DNA of 42,233 nucleotides from Gammaproteobacteria bacterium UBA7449 (GTDB taxonomy: Bacteria; Pseudomonadota; Gammaproteobacteria; Pseudomonadales; Pseudohongiellaceae): assembly GCA_002477465.1 (NCBI GenBank), contig DLPV01000057.1, positions 1-42,233 of the forward strand, read 5' to 3'. Under the pieces are notes generated by a model that was given only the letters and a program-made list of their open reading frames with translations, ran no database searches and was not told where the DNA came from. The position numbers and the translations under genes were made by a program. Positions 42,219 to 42,233 of this stretch are shown here, piece by piece (positions within the stretch are counted from its first letter, which is position 1; the number at the start of each line of letters is the position of its first letter).

Positions 42219-42233
42219 AGCCGATCAGCAGTG

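Noticed and set aside
1..42233. CRISPR array, tRNA or rRNA genes, prophage or integron
   Set aside because: I found no regularly spaced repeats, no cloverleaf-like sequence, and no integrase, transposase or phage structural genes by reading the window.

Overview
The window reads as chromosomal DNA of a Gram-negative bacterium, most likely a marine-type gammaproteobacterium. Support for this: lipoprotein and Tat signals, c-type cytochromes, a ModE-type molybdate operator, a two-subunit pyruvate carboxylase, Tdk, TrmO and a YaiI-type protein, and a GGGGTCAGAGT palindrome of a kind I associate with gammaproteobacterial genomes. The lineage is inferred from gene content only. I see no rRNA, tRNA, CRISPR, phage or intact transposase.

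Left part (1-14.8 kb) is a patchwork of housekeeping and single genes: pyruvate carboxylase pycA-pycB with a clear terminator; a secreted NHL-type propeller; a gamma carbonic anhydrase-like protein; a serine beta-lactamase-fold lipoprotein overlapping trmO; a CaiB-type CoA transferase; two membrane-anchored proteins that look like distant relatives of each other; a DUF2272 protein; tdk; the 5' remnant of a membrane glycosyltransferase-like gene; an MBL-rhodanese fusion of persulfide dioxygenase type; and an orphan modA under a near-textbook ModE box.

Central part (15-27 kb) is the most coherent system: a sulfatase, an NupG-type MFS permease, two sugar isomerase/epimerase TIM barrels, two Gfo/Idh/MocA oxidoreductases, a GMC flavoprotein with its gluconate-dehydrogenase-subunit-3 partner, and two adjacent DUF1080 proteins. 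These are the enzyme classes of the 3-keto-glycoside route of glycan breakdown: oxidise sugar C3, eliminate the aglycone, rehydrate, reduce. The signal peptides split the set. GMC/subunit 3, one isomerase, both DUF1080 proteins and one Gfo/Idh enzyme appear periplasmic. The permease, the other isomerase and the other Gfo/Idh enzyme are cytoplasmic or in the inner membrane. This suggests a two-compartment pathway with respiratory oxidation outside and NAD(P)-linked steps inside.

Next (27-32.5 kb) come a ClpP/crotonase-like protein, a DedA membrane protein, an SDR that has lost its catalytic Tyr and Lys, a methyltransferase, a nitronate monooxygenase-type flavoprotein and a YaiI-family protein.

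The right part (32.5-39.5 kb, minus strand) is a tightly packed run of exported proteins: an AdhB-like tri-haem cytochrome c, a DUF1592/1588-type lipoprotein with one haem motif, a Tat-exported DUF1552 protein, a triple-repeat COG4315-like protein and an unrecognised secreted protein, with two stop/start overlaps (TGATG). It looks like an uncharacterised periplasmic redox system. Its cytochrome is also a candidate electron acceptor for the GMC dehydrogenase. Divergent from it are a secreted creatininase-like protein with altered metal ligands and an S10 serine carboxypeptidase.
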